Assembly: GCF_030316885.1 (NCBI RefSeq)
Contig: NZ_JASZYQ010000003.1
Location: forward strand, 744,001 to 808,000
DNA length: 64,000 nucleotides
Source of the DNA: Variovorax jilinensis
GTDB taxonomy: Bacteria > Pseudomonadota > Gammaproteobacteria > Burkholderiales > Burkholderiaceae_C
Direction of reading: 5' to 3'
Positions 61,554 through 64,000 of this stretch are shown here, one piece after another; the first letter of the stretch is position 1, and every line of letters begins with the position of its first letter. The notes beneath the pieces were generated by a model. That model worked only from the letters and a program-made list of their open reading frames with translations, ran no database searches and had not been told where the DNA came from. Position numbers and translations under genes: made by a program.

Positions 61554-62502
61554 CCGCCGGATTCGCCGGATTCGCCGGCTTCCCCGGGCGCGCCGGCACG
61601 GGCGCCGGTGGCCAGTGCGCGGGATCCGCGAATCGCTCGACCAGGAAATCCAGCAGCACGCGCATCGAGGCAGGCATCTGGCGCCGCGAGCCATAGACAC
61701 CGAAGACGCCCAGGCCCTGGGGCACGAAGCCCGGCAACAGGGCGACCAATTGCCCCCGGGCAATCGGGGCGCTGGCCGAATAGGCGGGCTGCAGCGCAAT
61801 GCCGGCACCCTCGATGGCGGCGGTCAGCAGCACCCCCGACTCGTTGGCGCTCAGGTTGCCGCCCACAGGCACCGCCACTTCCCCACCCTGATGCTCGAAG
61901 CTCCACAGGCTCTTGCCGAAATACGAGTAGGTCAGGCAGTTGTGGAGCGCCAGGTCCTGTGCACTGCGTGGCGTGCCGTGCGCCGCGAGGTAGGCCGGCG
62001 ACGCGCAGACCACCGACGGGCAGCGCCCGAGCGGCCGCGCGATGAGGTTGGGATCGAGGCCGTTGGTGATGCGGATCGCGAGGTCGATGCGTTCCTCGAC
62101 CAGGTTCACGGGCCGCGAGTCGATGTGCAGGTCGATGGCGGCCAGCGGATGGCGCCGCAAATATTCGGTCACGGCAGCGGCCAGCACGTCCTGCGCGAGC
62201 GACTGCGCGCAGGCCACGCGCAGCAGGCCGCGAGGCAGGTCGGCTTCGGTGTCGGCGGCTCGCCCCATGTCGGACGCCACCTCCAGCATCTGGCGGCAGC
62301 GCGCGAGCGTCTGCTCGCCGGCCTCCGTGAGGCTCAGGCGCCGGGTCGTGCGGTGCAGCAGCCGCGCGCCTGCCCACTGCTCCATCTGTGCCAGATAGCG
62401 CGTGACCATCGGCCGCGACATCTCGAGCGCATCGGCCGCGGCCGTCATGCTGGCCCGCTCGGCGATGGTGACGAAGACTTCGGCGGCCGTGATGCGGTCC
62501 AT
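61540..62502 (-). CDS. LysR-family regulator
   Basis: 320 residues. Winged helix MDRITAAEVFVTIAERASMT and the recognition region MSRPMVTRYLAQME, HRTTRRLSLTEAG; effector domain from about 90. The C-terminal tail is Pro/Ala-rich (PGKPANPANPAV), encoded by a short GGATTCGCC repeat. Divergent from the NAD(P)-binding protein gene, which it probably controls. Confidence 0.9.
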   Translation of the reverse strand: MDRITAAEVFVTIAERASMTAAADALEMSRPMVTRYLAQMEQWAGARLLHRTTRRLSLTEAGEQTLARCRQMLEVASDMGRAADTEADLPRGLLRVACAQSLAQDVLAAAVTEYLRRHPLAAIDLHIDSRPVNLVEERIDLAIRITNGLDPNLIARPLGRCPSVVCASPAYLAAHGTPRSAQDLALHNCLTYSYFGKSLWSFEHQGGEVAVPVGGNLSANESGVLLTAAIEGAGIALQPAYSASAPIARGQLVALLPGFVPQGLGVFGVYGSRRQMPASMRVLLDFLVERFADPAHWPPAPVPARPGKPANPANPAVRRR

Positions 62503-62641
62503 ATTCGATCGAATGATGAAATAAAGAGTTGCATGCTAAGGGCTTTTTGAATCGATTGGAGAAACCTACGATCAGGAGACGGTGGGCTCGGCGCCCGCTG
62601 CCCTCTGCCTCCCTCTTTCAAACTTTCTCCAGGAGATATCC

Positions 62642-63259
62642 ATGAGCCACATCGCCATCCTCGGCATCACGGGCCGTGCGGGTTCGCGAATTGCCGCCGA
62701 ACTGCTGAATCGCGGCCACACCGTGACCGGCATCTCGCGCCACGTCGGCGACGCCCCGCAGCGCGCCGGCCTCACGCTCCAGTCGGCCGACGCGACTTCG
62801 GTGGAGGCACTGGTGCCGCTGCTGCGCGGCCACGACGCGGTCATCAGCGCGACGCGCTTCGCGGGAGGCAGCGACGCCGCCACGCTGGTGGCCGCTGCCA
62901 CTCAGGCAGGCGTGCCGCGCCTGCTCGTCGTCGGCGGCGCCGGCAGCCTCGAGGTGGCGCCCGGCCATGCGCTGGTCGACACGCCCCAGTTTCCCGAGGC
63001 CTACAAGGCCGAGGCCCAGGCGGGCGCGGCCTTCCTGCGCGACCTGCGCACCGAGAAGACGCTCGACTGGACCTTCCTCTCTCCCTCGGCACTGTTCGAG
63101 CCCGGCGAGCGCACGGGCAGCTTTCGCCTCGGCAGCGATGCGCTGCTGAGCGACGCCGCGGGCAAGAGCCGGATCTCGATGGAGGACTACGCGATCGCGC
63201 TGGCCGACGAGATCGAGGCGCCGAAGCATTCGCGCGGCCGCTTCACGGTCGGCTACTGA
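62642..63259 (+). CDS. NAD(P)-binding atypical SDR protein
   Basis: 205 residues. A Rossmann N-terminus (MSHIAILGITGRAGSRIAAE) with GITGRAG matches the NmrA-like/YwnB group of extended short-chain reductases, which lack the catalytic Tyr-Lys pair and often act as redox sensors or flavin/NADPH reductases. Function unknown. CAGGAGATATCC precedes the ATG. Divergent from a LysR gene. Confidence 0.87.
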   Translation: MSHIAILGITGRAGSRIAAELLNRGHTVTGISRHVGDAPQRAGLTLQSADATSVEALVPLLRGHDAVISATRFAGGSDAATLVAAATQAGVPRLLVVGGAGSLEVAPGHALVDTPQFPEAYKAEAQAGAAFLRDLRTEKTLDWTFLSPSALFEPGERTGSFRLGSDALLSDAAGKSRISMEDYAIALADEIEAPKHSRGRFTVGY

Positions 63260-63291
63260 TCCCAGGCACCGGCGCGCTGCCGCACCCCGGT

Positions 63292-64000
63292 TCAGGGCGT
63301 GATCGCCACCTTCAGCACCCCGTCGCGCTGGTTGGCGAACAGCTCGTAGGCCGCCTCGATGTCGTCGAGCCTGAAGCGGTGGGTCACGAGCGGCTTGAGG
63401 TCGACACGTCCCGAGCCGACCACCTCCATCAGCCGCCGCATGCGTTCCTTGCCGCCCGGGCACAGGGTGCTGACGATGCTCAGGTCGCCCAGGCCGGCGG
63501 CATAGGCGCCGAGCGGGATGCGCAGGTCGCTCGAGTAGACGCCGAGGCTCGACAAGGTGCCGCCCGGGCGCAGCACCCGCAGCGACGACTCGAAGGTGCC
63601 CTGGGTGCCCAGCGCCTCGATCGCGACGTCAGCGCCACGGCCGTCGGTCAGGGCGAGGATCTGCTCGACCGGGTCGCCCTGCCTGAAGTCGACCACATGG
63701 TCCGCACCGAGAGCGCGCGCCACCGCCAGCCGCTCGGGCACGGTGTCGACGCCGATGATGGTGCTGGCACCCATCAGCCGGGCGCCGGCGACCGCGCAGA
63801 GGCCGATCGGGCCCAGCGCGAAGACGACCACCGTATCGCCGATCTGCACGCCGCCACGCTCGGCCCCCGAGAAGCCGGTCGACATGATGTCGGGACACAT
63901 CAGCACCTGCTCGTCGCTCAATGCATCGGGGATCGGGCTCAGGTTGGCCATCGCGTCGCGCACCAGCACGTATTCGGCCTGACAGCCGTCGATGGTGTTG
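63292..64000 (-). CDS. Zinc-dependent alcohol dehydrogenase, 5' end beyond the window
   Basis: The C-terminal 236 residues of a medium-chain alcohol dehydrogenase; the frame is open to the window end and continues. It shows NTIDGCQAEYVLVRDA, the Rossmann domain GDTVVVFALGPIGLCAVAGA and the C-terminal DDIEAAYELFANQRDG. The zinc-binding N-terminus lies outside, so the identity is limited to the class; relatives act on secondary alcohols such as isopropanol. Confidence 0.85.
   Translation of the reverse strand, partial: NTIDGCQAEYVLVRDAMANLSPIPDALSDEQVLMCPDIMSTGFSGAERGGVQIGDTVVVFALGPIGLCAVAGARLMGASTIIGVDTVPERLAVARALGADHVVDFRQGDPVEQILALTDGRGADVAIEALGTQGTFESSLRVLRPGGTLSSLGVYSSDLRIPLGAYAAGLGDLSIVSTLCPGGKERMRRLMEVVGSGRVDLKPLVTHRFRLDDIEAAYELFANQRDGVLKVAITP

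Overview
The window is a high-GC (roughly two-thirds G+C by eye), densely coded bacterial chromosome segment. Gene content points to a betaproteobacterium of the Comamonadaceae, most likely Variovorax or a close relative: EarP next to an elongation factor P with Arg32, the surE-pcm-nlpD-rpoS block, a very Lys/Ala-rich RpoD N-terminus, a polyhydroxyalkanoate phasin, an H-NS-type protein with a C-terminal GRGRKP motif, and ttuC with a LysR regulator. The genus is an inference; there is no rRNA here to confirm it.

Layout. (1) 0-3.5 kb: ppsA and its divergent regulator ppsR (gluconeogenic PEP synthesis). (2) 3.6-24.3 kb: a large iron/oxidative-stress region. On the minus strand is a heme uptake operon hmuR-S-T-U-V with a Fur-box-like site upstream and three 60-bp tandem repeats between hmuT and hmuU. 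Next come ahpC-ahpF (minus), with an OxyR-type site, and bacterioferritin (plus). A plus-strand run follows: a PepSY membrane protein, DUF2271, DUF4198, ApbE and a membrane-anchored diflavin reductase; then a Fiu-type catecholate receptor, PiuC, Bfd, an unlisted 24-residue membrane peptide, tonB-exbB-exbD, hemP, and a GlcG/HbpS-type protein on the opposite strand. Five Fur-like boxes sit in front of hmuR, the PepSY gene, fiu, bfd and hemP. (3) 24.5-34.4 kb: YccA-type membrane protein, rlmD, rpoS, nlpD, pcm, surE, a quinone oxidoreductase, an H-NS-like protein, tRNA-His, ppiD, tRNA-Val and hupB. (4) 34.6-44.4 kb: ttuC plus a haloacetate-dehalogenase-like hydrolase with divergent LysR gene, EamA transporter, pgsA, uvrC, OsmC protein, earP-efp, LOG-family protein. 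(5) 44.4-55.5 kb: MFS transporter, rmuC, 2-hydroxyacid dehydrogenase, nhaD, pncB, CsbD protein, a periplasmic Cys-repeat protein, thioesterase, HDAC-family deacetylase, phasin, SDR and YihY protein. (6) 55.5-64 kb: dnaG-rpoD, Bcr/CflA transporter, LysR regulator with divergent NAD(P)-binding protein, and a zinc alcohol dehydrogenase cut by the window end.

Most interesting system. Between 13.2 and 17.7 kb five adjacent genes look like one electron-transfer unit: a cytoplasm-facing flavodoxin/ferredoxin-reductase-like protein, a His-containing PepSY membrane protein, a secreted DUF2271 protein carrying a D-x-x-S-x-A-T motif resembling ApbE flavinylation sites, a secreted DUF4198 protein predicted to start with histidine after signal cleavage, and the FMN transferase ApbE. 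A Fur-like box ahead and a siderophore receptor behind suggest reduction of ferric siderophores or other metal complexes. The role is inferred, not shown. Two dispersed copies of an 82-bp element lie just after ppsR and rpoD.
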